DNA of 14,474 nt from Zetaproteobacteria bacterium (GCA_021545665.1 JAJRTX010000094.1:1-14474); one strand, 5' to 3'. Shown: positions 1 through 10,555, numbered from the stretch's first letter. Made by a program: numbers and translations. Notes: generated by a model from the letters alone, not told the origin.

Positions 1-200
1 GTAAAACCACTGTCAGCGGCATTGAACTGACTGATGATGTAGCCATCTGCGAATGGCTGCTGGAGGAAACCGGCGTTGCCCTTGTGCCCGGCACTGCGTT
101 CGGCTCACCCGGTTCTATCCGCATCTCCTATGCAGTCGCTCAGCAAACTCTGGAAGAAGCAGTCAACCGCATTGCCAATGCAGCAGCCACTTTAAGCTGA
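1..200 (+). CDS. Class I/II aminotransferase (aspartate aminotransferase-like), C-terminal fragment
   Basis: Only the last 65 codons are present; the reading frame enters from the left edge (codons in phase with position 3) and stops at TGA 198-200. The translated tail contains LLEETGVALVPGTAFG followed by SPGSIRISYA. This is the C-terminal signature of fold-type I, PLP-dependent aminotransferases of the aspartate aminotransferase group; the Arg in the G-S-I-R-I-S segment is the residue that in this family binds the substrate alpha-carboxylate. The active-site lysine lies upstream, outside the window. Substrate specificity cannot be read from this piece. The next gene starts 23 bases downstream on the same strand, so the two are probably co-transcribed. 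Confidence 0.85.
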   Translation, partial: KTTVSGIELTDDVAICEWLLEETGVALVPGTAFGSPGSIRISYAVAQQTLEEAVNRIANAAATLS

Positions 201-223
201 CCGCAACTCAAAGAGGTTTAGTC

Positions 224-649
224 ATGAAACGATTCCCTGAATTTCAGCAAATATCAATGGAACATCATCAGGGCCTGGTATTTGCCCGTAAGGTGAAAAG
301 AGCCGCAGCCAGTGGTGATGAGGATAGAATCGCTGACATGTGGGTTAAGGTTGAAACATCATATGAGACCGGGCTTAAAGCACATTTCCAGATTGAAGAG
401 CAATACATCGCCCCGGTTCTGGAACAACATGGCGAAACAGAGCTGGTGAAACAGCTTAATGAAGAGCATTCGGCCATCCGCCGGATATTTGTGCCTGGAA
501 GTGGAAGATTAGCTGCCAATTTAAATAACTTTGGTGTACTGCTTGAACAACACATTCGTTTTGAAGAACGGGAGTTTCTGGAAACGGCGCAGAAATATAT
601 GAGCCCGAACGAACTACAGGCAGTAGCCAATGCTTGTAAAGCAGCATGA
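224..649 (+). CDS. Hemerythrin-like (HHE) domain protein
   Basis: A 141-residue soluble protein with the spacing of a four-helix-bundle hemerythrin-like domain. Candidate metal ligands are His14/His15, His54 and Glu58 (AHFQIEEQYI), His82 (NEEHSAIRRI) and His110 with Glu114 (EQHIRFEEREFLE). This pattern of paired His and Glu on successive helices is typical of HHE di-iron proteins involved in oxygen, NO or iron handling; the exact role is not readable here. ATG 224 was chosen because AGAGG at 212-216 is a suitable ribosome-binding site and homology starts there. The same frame stays open upstream to 53, but that stretch overlaps the aminotransferase gene and looks non-coding. No signal peptide or membrane segment is seen. 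It probably forms an operon with the aminotransferase. Confidence 0.85.
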   Translation: MKRFPEFQQISMEHHQGLVFARKVKRAAASGDEDRIADMWVKVETSYETGLKAHFQIEEQYIAPVLEQHGETELVKQLNEEHSAIRRIFVPGSGRLAANLNNFGVLLEQHIRFEEREFLETAQKYMSPNELQAVANACKAA

Positions 650-704
650 AAGGAACCGTACAGATAATCAGGTAATGGTGAGCTACTTGCAATAGTCTCT
701 AGCT

Positions 705-710
705 TATAAT
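705..710 (+). promoter_or_regulatory. Possible -10 element upstream of the DUF3179 gene
   Basis: A perfect TATAAT lies in the 137-base gap between the hemerythrin gene and the DUF3179 gene, about 75 bases before the start codon. No convincing -35 hexamer sits 16-18 bases upstream (TTGCAA at 687-692 is only 12 bases away), so this is a weak call. A short stem (CTGCT 762-766 pairing with AGCAG 772-776) lies just before the ribosome-binding site. Confidence 0.25.
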
Positions 711-786
711 TAGTAATAACAGGTTCTGGCTGCTACTCGACTGCCATGCTTTCGTAAGAGCCTGCTGATTAAGCAGACAAAAGGGC

Positions 787-1683
787 ATGAAAATCAGTCT
801 TCCGCCATACCCGCTTGTAATGTTCTCTTTGGTCTGGCTGGGGCTTTCAGCTTTTACACTCTCACCCTCCCTGATCCCAAGAGAACAGATTCTGTCTGGC
901 GGACCGCCCAAAGATGGAATTCCAGCACTGAATAATCCGAGAATTGTAGCTGCAAATATAGCTGATCAATGGCTGAAACCGGATGATACAGTATTGGGTA
1001 TAATTCTGAACGGGCAGGCACGGGCTTATCCGATCCGCATTTTAAACTGGCATGAAATTATCAATGACAGGATCGAAAACCACCATTTTGTGATCAACTA
1101 TTGCCCATTGTGCGGCAGTGGCATGGCTTATGACAGCAATGATTCGTTCGGCGTATCGGGCCTGCTCTATCAATCTGATGTGCTACTTTATGATCACAAA
1201 ACCGAAAGCCTGTGGTCACAACTGATGATGCAGGCAGTGACCGGGCCACGTATGGGTGAAAAAATAGAACTATTACCCATTGAACATACGCAGTGGGCCA
1301 CATGGAAAGTCCGGCATCCCGAAACCAGCGTATTGTCTCGCCATACCGGTTTCAGACGCGACTATAACCGCAATCCCTATGCTGGTTATGAATCTACTGA
1401 AGCAACGTATTTTCCCGTTAACCATAAAGATTCGCGGCTGCATGCCAAGACATGGGTGATCGGCCTGAGTTTGAACAACCAACACAAGGCATGGACATTG
1501 GACAGCCTGAAGAAATCAGGCTCGCATACGGAAATATGGAACGGGCATGAGCTATCCTTTGATGTTAACGGTGAAAGCATCCGGGCAAGAGACATACAAT
1601 CCGGAAAATTATTACCCGTCACCCGCCTGTACTGGTTCGCCTGGAGCACCTTCCATCCGGATACGGAGCTGTCAACGGACTAA
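787..1683 (+). CDS. DUF3179 domain-containing exported protein
   Basis: A 298-residue protein matching the DUF3179 family, whose biochemical function is not established. Recognisable blocks are the N-terminal SGGPPKDGIPALNNP (about 37-51), YPIRILNWHEIIND (81-94), the cysteine-containing YCPLCGSGMAYD (105-116, Cys106 and Cys109), SGLLYQSDVLLYDHKTESLW (124-143) and a C-terminal YWFAWSTFHPDTEL (282-295). The CxxC pair plus conserved His and Asp residues could bind metal or take part in thiol chemistry, which is inference. Residues about 10-27 are hydrophobic, so the protein is probably exported or anchored by an uncleaved signal. The start at 787 follows AAAAGGGC with very short spacing; Met12 (820) is an alternative. 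The gene converges on glgB with a 27-base gap and no clear terminator between. Confidence 0.85.
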   Translation: MKISLPPYPLVMFSLVWLGLSAFTLSPSLIPREQILSGGPPKDGIPALNNPRIVAANIADQWLKPDDTVLGIILNGQARAYPIRILNWHEIINDRIENHHFVINYCPLCGSGMAYDSNDSFGVSGLLYQSDVLLYDHKTESLWSQLMMQAVTGPRMGEKIELLPIEHTQWATWKVRHPETSVLSRHTGFRRDYNRNPYAGYESTEATYFPVNHKDSRLHAKTWVIGLSLNNQHKAWTLDSLKKSGSHTEIWNGHELSFDVNGESIRARDIQSGKLLPVTRLYWFAWSTFHPDTELSTD

Positions 1684-1710
1684 CGGACAAATCAGAGGCA
1701 AACTGAACAG

Positions 1711-3894
1711 TTACGGATCGGGTTGTAAAATCACACAGGATAAAGGTGGCAGCGTCACATTTATAGAATATGGCTGATCCATCCAGCCCTGCTGCTCAGC
1801 ATCCACACCGCCGGCATTACCGAGATTGGAACCGCCGTAGATTTCAGAATCGGTATTCATCACTTCCCTGTAATGCCCGGCCACTGGCACACCCAGCCGG
1901 TAGTTATCCCGGCTCACCGGAGTCAGATTCAGCATGACAATAACCGGCCCGCCATGTTTGTCGCGACGGATAAAACTCAGAATCGAACGCTCGGCGTCAT
2001 TGCAATCCAGCCACTGGAAACCGGCAGCATCAAAATCCACTTCATGCAGAGCCGGTATATCTTTATACAGGTGGTTCATATCCCGCATCATCAATTGCAG
2101 GCCGCGATGCGGCATGAAATTGGACTGATCCCATGACAATGATGAATCATAATTCCATTCCGGCCACTGGCCGAATTCCAGCCCCATAAACTGGAGTTTT
2201 TTACCCGGATGGGTATACATATAGGCATAAAGAAGGCGCAGATTGGCAAATTTCTGCCAGTCATCGCCGGGCATTTTCTGTGGCATCGAACCCTTGCCAT
2301 GTACCACTTCATCATGCGAGAAGGGTAAAATAAAATTCTCGGTGAAAGCGTAAACCATGGAGAAAGTCAACGCATGATGATGATAGGAACGATGAACCGG
2401 ATCATTCTCGAAATAGGATAGCGTGTCATTCATCCAGCCCATATTCCATTTCATGGTAAAGCCCAGCCCACCGAGATAGGTCGGACGCGACACCATCGGC
2501 CATGAAGTGGATTCTTCAGCCATAGTTACCGCACCGGGAAAACGTTCATGCACCAGATGATTAAACTGCTTGAGAAACTCGACCGCTTCCAGATTCTCAC
2601 GACCGCCATATTTATTGGGAGCCCATTCACCCTCTTCACGCGAATAATCCAGATACAGCATCGAAGCCACAGCATCGACGCGTAAGCCGTCAATATGATA
2701 TTCATCCAGCCAGAACAGTGCCGATGCAATGAGGAAATTACGCACCTCATTGCGCCCGAAATTAAAAATATAAGTACCCCAATCCTTATGCTCGCCGAGC
2801 CTCGGGTCAGCATGTTCATACAGCGGCGTACCATCAAATCGCGCCAGACCATGTGCATCCTTGGGAAAATGTGCCGGCACCCAGTCGAGAAATACGCCGA
2901 TGCCATGCTGATGACAGTGGTCGACAAAATAACGGAAATCATCCGGGCTCCCGAAGCGACTGGTCGGGGCAAAATAACCCACGGTCTGATAACCCCAGGA
3001 ACCGTCAAAAGGATATTCGGTCACCGGCATCAATTCGATATGCGTATAACCCATCCACTGACAATACTCGACCAGTTGATGCGCCAGATTGTGATAAGAA
3101 AGATATTGACCATCTGCCCGACGCCATGATCCCGGATGCACCTCATAAATATTCATCGCCTGATCAGAGGCCTGATGCTGCGAACGGTTGTTTACCCACT
3201 GGGAATCATTCCACCTGTAAGCTCTGGAATCATGTACTACGCTGGCAGTCGCCGGGCGCAGTTCCATCTGCTGGGCATAGGGATCAGCTTTTTTAAATAT
3301 ATCACCGTTTTTAGCCCGAATTTCAAATTTGTAGGTTTCACCTTCGCACAGTCCGGGGATAAATATCTCCCATATGCCGGATGACCCTCGCACCCGCATC
3401 TGATGCTCACGCCCGTCCCAGTGATTGAAATTGCCCACCACACTGACCCGTTCGGCAGCCGGTGCCCAGACTGCAAAACCCACTCCGGATACGCCCTCAT
3501 GCTCACGCACATGGGCTCCGAGAATGCGGTATTTTTCAAAATGATTGCCTTCGCCGATCAGATGCAAATCCATATCGCCCAGCATCGGGCCAAAACGATA
3601 CACATCTTCCTCTTCCCACTGATGACCTTCACGGTTTTCAATACGCAGACAATAATGCTTATCAAAATTGCCATGTTTCCATTCTTTCTCGAAAAAATCA
3701 GTACCCTTGATTCGGCTCATGGGGCGGGCCTTGCCATCTTCGGGCAGCAACCACATTTTTTCCGCTCCGGGTTTAAAAGCCCGAACTGTAACGCCGCCGC
3801 CGGGGTTGGAATGCCTGCCCAGCCAGCCAAATGGATCATGACTGTGTGCCTTGAGAATGGCTGTGGCCTGATGCGATAGTTTAATAATAATCAT
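1711..3894 (-). CDS. glgB: 1,4-alpha-glucan branching enzyme GlgB (GH13)
   Basis: Cytoplasmic enzyme that cuts alpha-1,4 chains and rejoins them as alpha-1,6 branches during glycogen synthesis. From the chosen start the protein is 727 residues, almost the E. coli length of 728. It has an N-terminal extension domain (DPFGWLGRH near 20-28), a CBM48 domain ([22 protein letters not shown], about 140-160) and a GH13 barrel. The catalytic residues are visible: nucleophile Asp407 in [11 protein letters not shown], acid/base Glu460 in [10 protein letters not shown] and Asp528 in [13 protein letters not shown]. They sit two residues on from E. coli 405, 458 and 526. The start at 3894 is preferred over an in-frame ATG at 3942 because TGAGGA directly precedes it and the longer version would overlap pgm. 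Second gene of the leftward operon, 7 bases after pgm. Confidence 0.97.
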   Translation of the reverse strand: MIIIKLSHQATAILKAHSHDPFGWLGRHSNPGGGVTVRAFKPGAEKMWLLPEDGKARPMSRIKGTDFFEKEWKHGNFDKHYCLRIENREGHQWEEEDVYRFGPMLGDMDLHLIGEGNHFEKYRILGAHVREHEGVSGVGFAVWAPAAERVSVVGNFNHWDGREHQMRVRGSSGIWEIFIPGLCEGETYKFEIRAKNGDIFKKADPYAQQMELRPATASVVHDSRAYRWNDSQWVNNRSQHQASDQAMNIYEVHPGSWRRADGQYLSYHNLAHQLVEYCQWMGYTHIELMPVTEYPFDGSWGYQTVGYFAPTSRFGSPDDFRYFVDHCHQHGIGVFLDWVPAHFPKDAHGLARFDGTPLYEHADPRLGEHKDWGTYIFNFGRNEVRNFLIASALFWLDEYHIDGLRVDAVASMLYLDYSREEGEWAPNKYGGRENLEAVEFLKQFNHLVHERFPGAVTMAEESTSWPMVSRPTYLGGLGFTMKWNMGWMNDTLSYFENDPVHRSYHHHALTFSMVYAFTENFILPFSHDEVVHGKGSMPQKMPGDDWQKFANLRLLYAYMYTHPGKKLQFMGLEFGQWPEWNYDSSLSWDQSNFMPHRGLQLMMRDMNHLYKDIPALHEVDFDAAGFQWLDCNDAERSILSFIRRDKHGGPVIVMLNLTPVSRDNYRLGVPVAGHYREVMNTDSEIYGGSNLGNAGGVDAEQQGWMDQPYSINVTLPPLSCVILQPDP

Positions 3895-3901
3895 AATATC
3901 C

Positions 3902-3904
<3 letters not shown>
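3895..3904 (-). promoter_or_regulatory. glgB ribosome-binding site overlapping the pgm stop codon
   Basis: Read on the minus strand, the pgm TGA stop (3904-3902) is part of TGAGGATATT, which leads directly into the glgB ATG at 3894. The Shine-Dalgarno core GAGG thus shares bases with the stop codon. This decides the glgB start and suggests translational coupling of branching enzyme to phosphoglucomutase. Confidence 0.75.
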
Positions 3905-5642
<1,738 letters not shown>

Positions 5643-5660
5643 CAAAGTTATCAGCGCATC

Positions 5661-5684
5661 CAGTCTGGCTTTCCTGCCAGATTG
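5661..5684. promoter_or_regulatory. Hairpin / operator-like dyad upstream of glgC
   Basis: CAGTCTGGC (5661-5669) and GCCAGATTG (5676-5684) form a nine-pair stem with one G-U pair and a six-base loop TTTCCT. Six of the pairs (TCTGGC/GCCAGA) are uninterrupted Watson-Crick. No run of T follows, so it is not an ordinary intrinsic terminator. It lies about 86 bases before the glgC start, either in its leader RNA or in a protein-binding region. Confidence 0.45.
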
Positions 5685-5769
5685 TGTTAACAAAGTGAGA
5701 AGCCATGGACGGATTTTTTACGAAGCCATCACATATCATTCAGGCAACACAGACGGAGGATAGTTAATT

Positions 5770-7056
5770 ATGGTTCCAATTAGAGAAGATCACATGGGTC
5801 CGCAAATGGAACGTAATATTAGTAAGCTGACTTCGAACTCACTGGCGCTGGTATTGGCTGGTGGTCGGGGCTCTCGCCTGAAAGCCCTTACTGACTGGCG
5901 AGCCAAGCCCGCAGTTCCCTTTGCCGGAAAATTCAGAATTATTGATTTTCCACTGTCCAACTGCATCAATTCAGGCATTCGACGCATTTCAGTCGTCACC
6001 CAGTATAAATCCCATTCCCTGCAACGCCATATACAACGTGGCTGGTCATTCATGTCCGGTCAGTTCGGTGAATTTGTTGAAGTATTACCGGCCCAGCAGC
6101 GCATGGGTGAAGGCTGGTATGCCGGCACCGCCGACGCTGTTTACCAGAATCTGGATATTATTCGCCATTATGACCCTGAATACGTCGTTATTCTTGCCGG
6201 CGACCATATTTACAAAATGGATTACGGTAAAATGATTGCCAGCCATGTACGAAACGGAGCGGATATTACTGTAGGTTGTATTCCTGTACCCATGGAGGAA
6301 GCGAAGGCTTTTGGCGTCATGGCCACAAATAGTGAATCACGCATTGTTGAATTTGCCGAGAAACCTGATAATCCAAAACCCATGGCGGATTATGACACGC
6401 ATGCGCTGGCTTCCATGGGCATCTATGTATTCACTGCCCAGTATCTGCGCGAGCGCCTGATTGAAGATGCCCGGGATCCGTCGTCCACGCATGATTTCGG
6501 CCATGATTTGATTCCGCATGCCATTGAACATGCCAATGCCTTCGCCTTTCCGTTCATGGAGGGCAACACCAGTGCCTCCGGCTACTGGCGCGATGTCGGC
6601 ACTATCGAAGCCTACTGGGAGGCCAATATCAATCTGGCCGATCTGAAGCCGGATTTAAACCTTTATGATAAAAACTGGCCCATCTGGACGCATCAGGAAC
6701 AGGTGCCGCCGGCAAAATTCGCTTTTGATGATGATAACCGGCGCGGTTATGCGGTAGATTCTCTAATTTCGGGCGGCTGCCTGATCACCGGGTCACTGGT
6801 GCGGCATTCCATCCTGTTTTCTAATGTTCGGGTGCATTCCTATTCCGAAATTAAGGATTCAGTTATCTTGCCGGATGTGGAAATCAGGCAAAAATGTCGG
6901 ATCAAACGCTGTGTTATCGATAAAGGTGCGATCATCCCTGAGGGCACAGTTATTGGCGAAGATCGCGAGGAAGATGCCCGGCGCTTTTATGTCAGTGAAA
7001 ATGGCATCACGCTGGTAACACCTGAAATGTTGGGACAACAGCTACACAAACTGTAA
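5770..7056 (+). CDS. glgC: Glucose-1-phosphate adenylyltransferase (ADP-glucose pyrophosphorylase) GlgC
   Basis: Makes ADP-glucose from ATP and glucose-1-phosphate, the committed and normally allosterically controlled step of bacterial glycogen synthesis. The 428-residue protein has an N-terminal nucleotidyltransferase domain with GGRGSRL (31-37), [21 protein letters not shown] (44-64, written here as one known block), [10 protein letters not shown] (143-152), FAEKP (195-199, sugar-phosphate Lys) and [15 protein letters not shown] (272-286). A left-handed beta-helix domain follows, ending in [13 protein letters not shown]. It stays collinear with E. coli GlgC. At the position of E. coli Lys39, linked there to fructose-1,6-bisphosphate activation, this protein has Trp43. 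ATG 5770 is supported by GGAGGA at 5755-5760 with nine-base spacing. It is the first gene of the rightward operon, divergent from pgm-glgB. Confidence 0.96.
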   Translation: MVPIREDHMGPQMERNISKLTSNSLALVLAGGRGSRLKALTDWRAKPAVPFAGKFRIIDFPLSNCINSGIRRISVVTQYKSHSLQRHIQRGWSFMSGQFGEFVEVLPAQQRMGEGWYAGTADAVYQNLDIIRHYDPEYVVILAGDHIYKMDYGKMIASHVRNGADITVGCIPVPMEEAKAFGVMATNSESRIVEFAEKPDNPKPMADYDTHALASMGIYVFTAQYLRERLIEDARDPSSTHDFGHDLIPHAIEHANAFAFPFMEGNTSASGYWRDVGTIEAYWEANINLADLKPDLNLYDKNWPIWTHQEQVPPAKFAFDDDNRRGYAVDSLISGGCLITGSLVRHSILFSNVRVHSYSEIKDSVILPDVEIRQKCRIKRCVIDKGAIIPEGTVIGEDREEDARRFYVSENGITLVTPEMLGQQLHKL

Positions 7057-7117
7057 GTCAGGGCAAATCGACTACAGTTTAAACATACAATCAAACCACT
7101 CAGGAAATCTTGCACCT

Positions 7118-7137
7118 CAGTGTCTGTTAACAGACAC
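7118..7137. promoter_or_regulatory. Perfect 20-base palindrome upstream of the GH57 gene
   Basis: AGTGTCTGTTAACAGACACT equals its own reverse complement over all 20 bases, centred on GTT|AAC. It lies in the 105-base gap between glgC and the GH57 gene, 24 bases before the GH57 ATG. The perfect symmetry with no spacer suits a dimeric repressor or activator site. As RNA it could fold into an eight-pair stem with a TTAA loop close to the ribosome-binding site. A related core, TGTTAACA, occurs upstream of glgC at 5685-5692. Confidence 0.55.
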
Positions 7138-7161
7138 TCATACCATCAATCGAGGACTCAT

Positions 7162-8859
7162 ATGAGCCAACCATTAAACATAATTTTCTACTGGCATATG
7201 CATCAACCTTTCTATCGTGAAGCCGATACAGGACGCTACCATCTGCCGTGGGTCTATCTGCATGCCATGAAAGACTATACCGATATGGCTGTAATCCTGT
7301 CGCAATTGCCGGAAGCGCGGGCGGTGATGAATTATGTACCCTCATTAACTGTTCAGATTGAAGACTACAGCAATCAGCTGCGCCTGTGGCTGGATGGCGT
7401 ACAGAAAGATCTTCCCGACCCGCTGCTGTCCGCGCTTGCCCATGAAACAGGGAATTATAACAAGGAAGAACGCAGCTATTTACTGGACACATGTTTCCGC
7501 CTGAATCATGAACGCAATCTGCATCGCTATGCCGCTTACTCACGATTGTGGAATCTGGCTGAACATGCAAAAAATCAGAAAGCGGTATCTTACCTTGGCG
7601 GCAACTACTTCTCCGATCTGGTCACCTGGTACCACCTTGCATGGCTGGGTGAAACCGTGCGCCAGAGAAATTTTGTTGCCCGTCGCCTGATCGAAAAAGG
7701 TAGAGGCTTCAGCTATCAGGATCGTCGAGACCTGCTAACGCTGATCACATCCTTGCTCAGTGACATCCCCGCCATGCATAAAAGGCTGGTTGAATGCGGT
7801 AAGCTGGAGTTGACAACCACACCTTACGCACATCCAATCATGCCACTGATGCTCGACTTCAATACGGCACGGGAAACTGTTACTGATGCCCTGATCCCTG
7901 ATGAACCCTACCCCGGCGGTGAAGTCCGGTGCCGCCAGCATATAAAGTTGGCACGTCAGAAACATGAACAAAGTTTTGGCCATATACCAGCTGGCTGCTG
8001 GCCTGCTGAAGGGGCTGTATCTGAAGACTCACTGGCTCTGCTGGCAGAATCAGGATTTCAGTGGTGTGCCACTGGCGAATCAGTTTTACACCATTCACTC
8101 AAATGCAATCTCCGGGAACAGCAGGGAAATCGCGATTTATACCACCCATGGCTGATTGGCGAAGGCAATCAGGAAATTACCTGTTTTTTCCGCGATGATC
8201 ATTTGTCTGATTTGCTTGGTTTTGAATATGCCCGTTGGGACATGCATGATGCCGTCAATAATTTTATGCATGAGTTGGCTGGCATTCGCCATCGCACTCA
8301 GGGTATGAATGCACCTGTCGTAGCCATTATCATGGATGGTGAGAATGCCTGGGAGCATTATCATGAAAATGGCCTGCCATTCCTGACCAGACTCTACCAG
8401 TCAGTTGCCGAACATGAAGATTATGAACTGACCACTTTCAGTGACTATCTGGAAAAGCACCCGGCAAGCGAGACGTTGCCCAAGCTTACTTCAGGATCAT
8501 GGGTATATGGCAACCTGTCCACCTGGATCGGTGACAAGGCCAAAACACGAGCCTGGGAGTTACTGATTGAAGCCAAAAAAACTTTCGATATGCACATCAA
8601 AACAATCAGCCCGGAACAGGCAGAAGAAGCCGATGAGCAATTGCGCATTTGTGAAGGTTCTTACTGGTGCTGGTGGTTTGGCGACTACAATCCCGGAGAA
8701 GCAGTTCGCGATTTTGATCAACTCTACCGCCGCCACCTTAAAAAACTCTACCAGCTATTGGGTTGCGTAACACCATCATCACTGGATGAAACGATCTCAC
8801 AGGGTGGTGGCGATGCCGAAGCTGGCGGCACTATGCGCCGTGGAATTGCAGACTCGTGA
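7162..8859 (+). CDS. Glycoside hydrolase family 57 protein (alpha-amylase / glucanotransferase type)
   Basis: A 565-residue cytoplasmic protein (no signal peptide) of the GH57 retaining alpha-glucan enzymes, with the conserved regions in order: WHMHQPFY (11-18), LTTTPYAHPIMPLM (217-230), GCWPAEGAVSEDSLALL (278-294) with the nucleophile at Glu283, CFFRDDHLSDLLGF (341-354) and IIMDGENAWEHY (389-400) with likely acid/base Asp392. This suggests cleavage or transfer of alpha-1,4 (possibly alpha-1,6) glucan bonds. The family covers amylase, amylopullulanase, glucanotransferase, branching and galactosidase activities, so the exact reaction is open. ATG 7162 is preferred because GAGGA (7152-7156) precedes it and homology begins there; the frame stays open upstream to 7120 through the palindrome. 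The stop overlaps the malQ start, so it is in the glgC operon and probably acts on glycogen or maltodextrins. Confidence 0.92.
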   Translation: MSQPLNIIFYWHMHQPFYREADTGRYHLPWVYLHAMKDYTDMAVILSQLPEARAVMNYVPSLTVQIEDYSNQLRLWLDGVQKDLPDPLLSALAHETGNYNKEERSYLLDTCFRLNHERNLHRYAAYSRLWNLAEHAKNQKAVSYLGGNYFSDLVTWYHLAWLGETVRQRNFVARRLIEKGRGFSYQDRRDLLTLITSLLSDIPAMHKRLVECGKLELTTTPYAHPIMPLMLDFNTARETVTDALIPDEPYPGGEVRCRQHIKLARQKHEQSFGHIPAGCWPAEGAVSEDSLALLAESGFQWCATGESVLHHSLKCNLREQQGNRDLYHPWLIGEGNQEITCFFRDDHLSDLLGFEYARWDMHDAVNNFMHELAGIRHRTQGMNAPVVAIIMDGENAWEHYHENGLPFLTRLYQSVAEHEDYELTTFSDYLEKHPASETLPKLTSGSWVYGNLSTWIGDKAKTRAWELLIEAKKTFDMHIKTISPEQAEEADEQLRICEGSYWCWWFGDYNPGEAVRDFDQLYRRHLKKLYQLLGCVTPSSLDETISQGGGDAEAGGTMRRGIADS

Positions 8860-10334
8860 ATACATGGATTGATCGCCGCAGATCAGCTGTTCTGTTGCAT
8901 ATAACTTCTCTGCCAGGACCTTTTCATAAAGGTGTTCTGGGTACAGAAGCAAGGCAGTTTATCGATGCCATTGCCGCAGCCGGTTTCTCTGTCTGGCAGT
9001 TTCTGCCTCTTGGACCCACACACAATCATGGCTCCCCGTATGAATCTCTCTCAGCCTTTGCAGGCAACCCGGAACTTATCGATTTGCGTGAATGTGTAAA
9101 ACAGGGCTGGCTGAACCAAGCCCCCCTCTCCGAATGCGATTTGGCCAAAAATCAGTCAGAGCGACTGATGCGGGCAGGTTCAAAATTCTGGAATGATATG
9201 GCAACCAACCCAAAACTAGCTGAACTTCTTGATGACTTCCAACATAGAAACAGGCACTGGTTGATTGATTATTCCCTCTTTGCCGCAATAAAACGAGTAT
9301 TGCAAGATCGTGCCTGGTGGCAGTGGCCTGAGAAATTGCGCAACCGCGATGATACTGCGATTGCAACAGCCCGCCAGCAACACGCTTCTTTAATCAAACA
9401 AATTATTTTTGAACAATTCCTGTTTCAACATCAGTGGCAGGTATTAAAGATCTATGCCGAATCCCGTCAGGTTCAACTATTTGGTGATCTACCCATTTAT
9501 GTTGCTCATGATTCTTCAGATGTCTGGGCCAACCGCCAGTATTTCACGGTAAACGAACTTGGCCTGTGTACTCAGGTTGCCGGCGTGCCTCCGGATTATT
9601 TTTCTGAAACAGGTCAACGCTGGGGGAATCCTCAGTACCGTTGGGACAATCTTGAGCAAAGCGAATTCAATTGGTGGATAAAGCGGGTGAAATGCCAGCT
9701 GGATCATATGCATATGTTGCGCATTGACCATTTTCGCGGACTGGAAGCCTTCTGGTCCATCCCGGCGGAAAGCGAGGATGGCATCACCGGAAACTGGGTT
9801 GATGCTCCCGGTTACGCACTACTACAAAAATTGAAAAATGAACTCGGTTATTTGCCACTGATTGCAGAAGATCTCGGCATCATTACTAATGAAGTCACAG
9901 AACTCAGAGAAACATTTGGGCTTCCCGGCATGAAAATACTGCAATTTGCCTTTGGTGGTGACAAAGACAATCCATATCTACCAGCCAACCATATAGAGAA
10001 CTGCGTGGTTTATACCGGCACTCATGATAATGACACCACAATGGGATGGTTTAATTCAGCCGATGAAAATACACGTAAAAATATAATAACCATGCTCCCT
10101 GATGCCAGCCCTGAAAATATGCCATGGGCACTGATTGAATGCGCACTCACTTCCCATGCCAGGCTGGCTGTCATCCCCATGCAGGATCTACTGGAACTTG
10201 GCTCAGAGGCCAGATTCAATACACCAGGCACTGTGGAAAACAACTGGTCCTGGCGTTTACAGAAGATCCCTGAACCCAGTGCCATCTGCTGGATACGATC
10301 CAGGCAACTCAATCGGAAATATCTGCGAACATAG
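8856..10334 (+). CDS. malQ: 4-alpha-glucanotransferase (GH77, amylomaltase)
   Basis: Transfers maltodextrin segments between alpha-1,4 glucans and releases glucose; it recycles short oligosaccharides from glycogen turnover. The 492-residue protein matches standard short bacterial MalQ. Visible are LLHITSLPGP (13-22), FLPLGPTHNHGSPYESLSAF (49-68), QLFGDLPIYVAHDSSDVW (207-224), VPPDYFSETGQRWGNPQYRW (244-263), the nucleophile Asp291 in RIDHFRGLEAFW, the acid/base Glu338 in LIAEDLG, Asp391 in YTGTHDNDT and a C-terminal FNTPGTVENNWSWRL. The start is GTG, embedded in the previous stop (GTGA, four-base overlap), with no strong ribosome-binding site of its own, which implies translational coupling to the GH57 gene. 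It is the last gene of the rightward glycogen operon. No clear terminator follows. Confidence 0.95.
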   Translation: MNTWIDRRRSAVLLHITSLPGPFHKGVLGTEARQFIDAIAAAGFSVWQFLPLGPTHNHGSPYESLSAFAGNPELIDLRECVKQGWLNQAPLSECDLAKNQSERLMRAGSKFWNDMATNPKLAELLDDFQHRNRHWLIDYSLFAAIKRVLQDRAWWQWPEKLRNRDDTAIATARQQHASLIKQIIFEQFLFQHQWQVLKIYAESRQVQLFGDLPIYVAHDSSDVWANRQYFTVNELGLCTQVAGVPPDYFSETGQRWGNPQYRWDNLEQSEFNWWIKRVKCQLDHMHMLRIDHFRGLEAFWSIPAESEDGITGNWVDAPGYALLQKLKNELGYLPLIAEDLGIITNEVTELRETFGLPGMKILQFAFGGDKDNPYLPANHIENCVVYTGTHDNDTTMGWFNSADENTRKNIITMLPDASPENMPWALIECALTSHARLAVIPMQDLLELGSEARFNTPGTVENNWSWRLQKIPEPSAICWIRSRQLNRKYLRT

Positions 10335-10555
10335 GAGTCAGTTGCAAAACTCCGGGTGGATTACTCATAAGTCTGACGAGCTCCGTACTTGAATATTTAA
10401 TATGGTTAGCAAAACCGCATTTGAAACACAGGGTGTAAGTAGCCTGAAAAGTGGCTTTGTGTAACTGTATGACTTCATTTTAATCGTATGGATACACATG
10501 ATAAATAGTGATGTCGGTCATTTTTCATATTTCAGCCACCTCCTAGTTTCGCCAC
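10335..10555. other. Intergenic region between malQ and the transglycosylase gene
   Basis: 221 bases with no convincing gene. A weak dyad GGAGT/ACTCC (about 10333-10352) sits at the end of malQ but has no T-run. Near the right end, minus-strand reading shows a perfect AGGAGGTG (plus 10537-10544) eight bases before an ATG that opens a 17-codon frame. No recognisable promoter for the downstream gene was found. Confidence 0.6.

Noticed and set aside
53..223. N-terminal extension of the hemerythrin-like protein by 57 residues
   Set aside because: The extension overlaps the aminotransferase tail in another frame, is rich in Cys, Arg and Ser without family similarity, and a good ribosome-binding site precedes the internal ATG at 224.
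1547..1777. 76-codon plus-strand frame crossing the end of the DUF3179 gene and the end of glgB
   Set aside because: It overlaps two confident genes, has no family features and no ribosome-binding site.
2526..3008. Long alternative frames inside glgB, pgm and malQ on both strands
   Set aside because: They lie wholly within strongly supported genes, carry no recognisable motifs and lack ribosome-binding sites; they are shadows of the real frames.
7120..7161. Longer GH57 start at 7120
   Set aside because: The added residues derive from the palindrome region, lack family similarity, and ATG 7162 has its own GAGGA.
10333..10352. GGAGT/ACTCC dyad at the end of malQ as a terminator
   Set aside because: Only five pairs with a ten-base loop and no T-run follow it.
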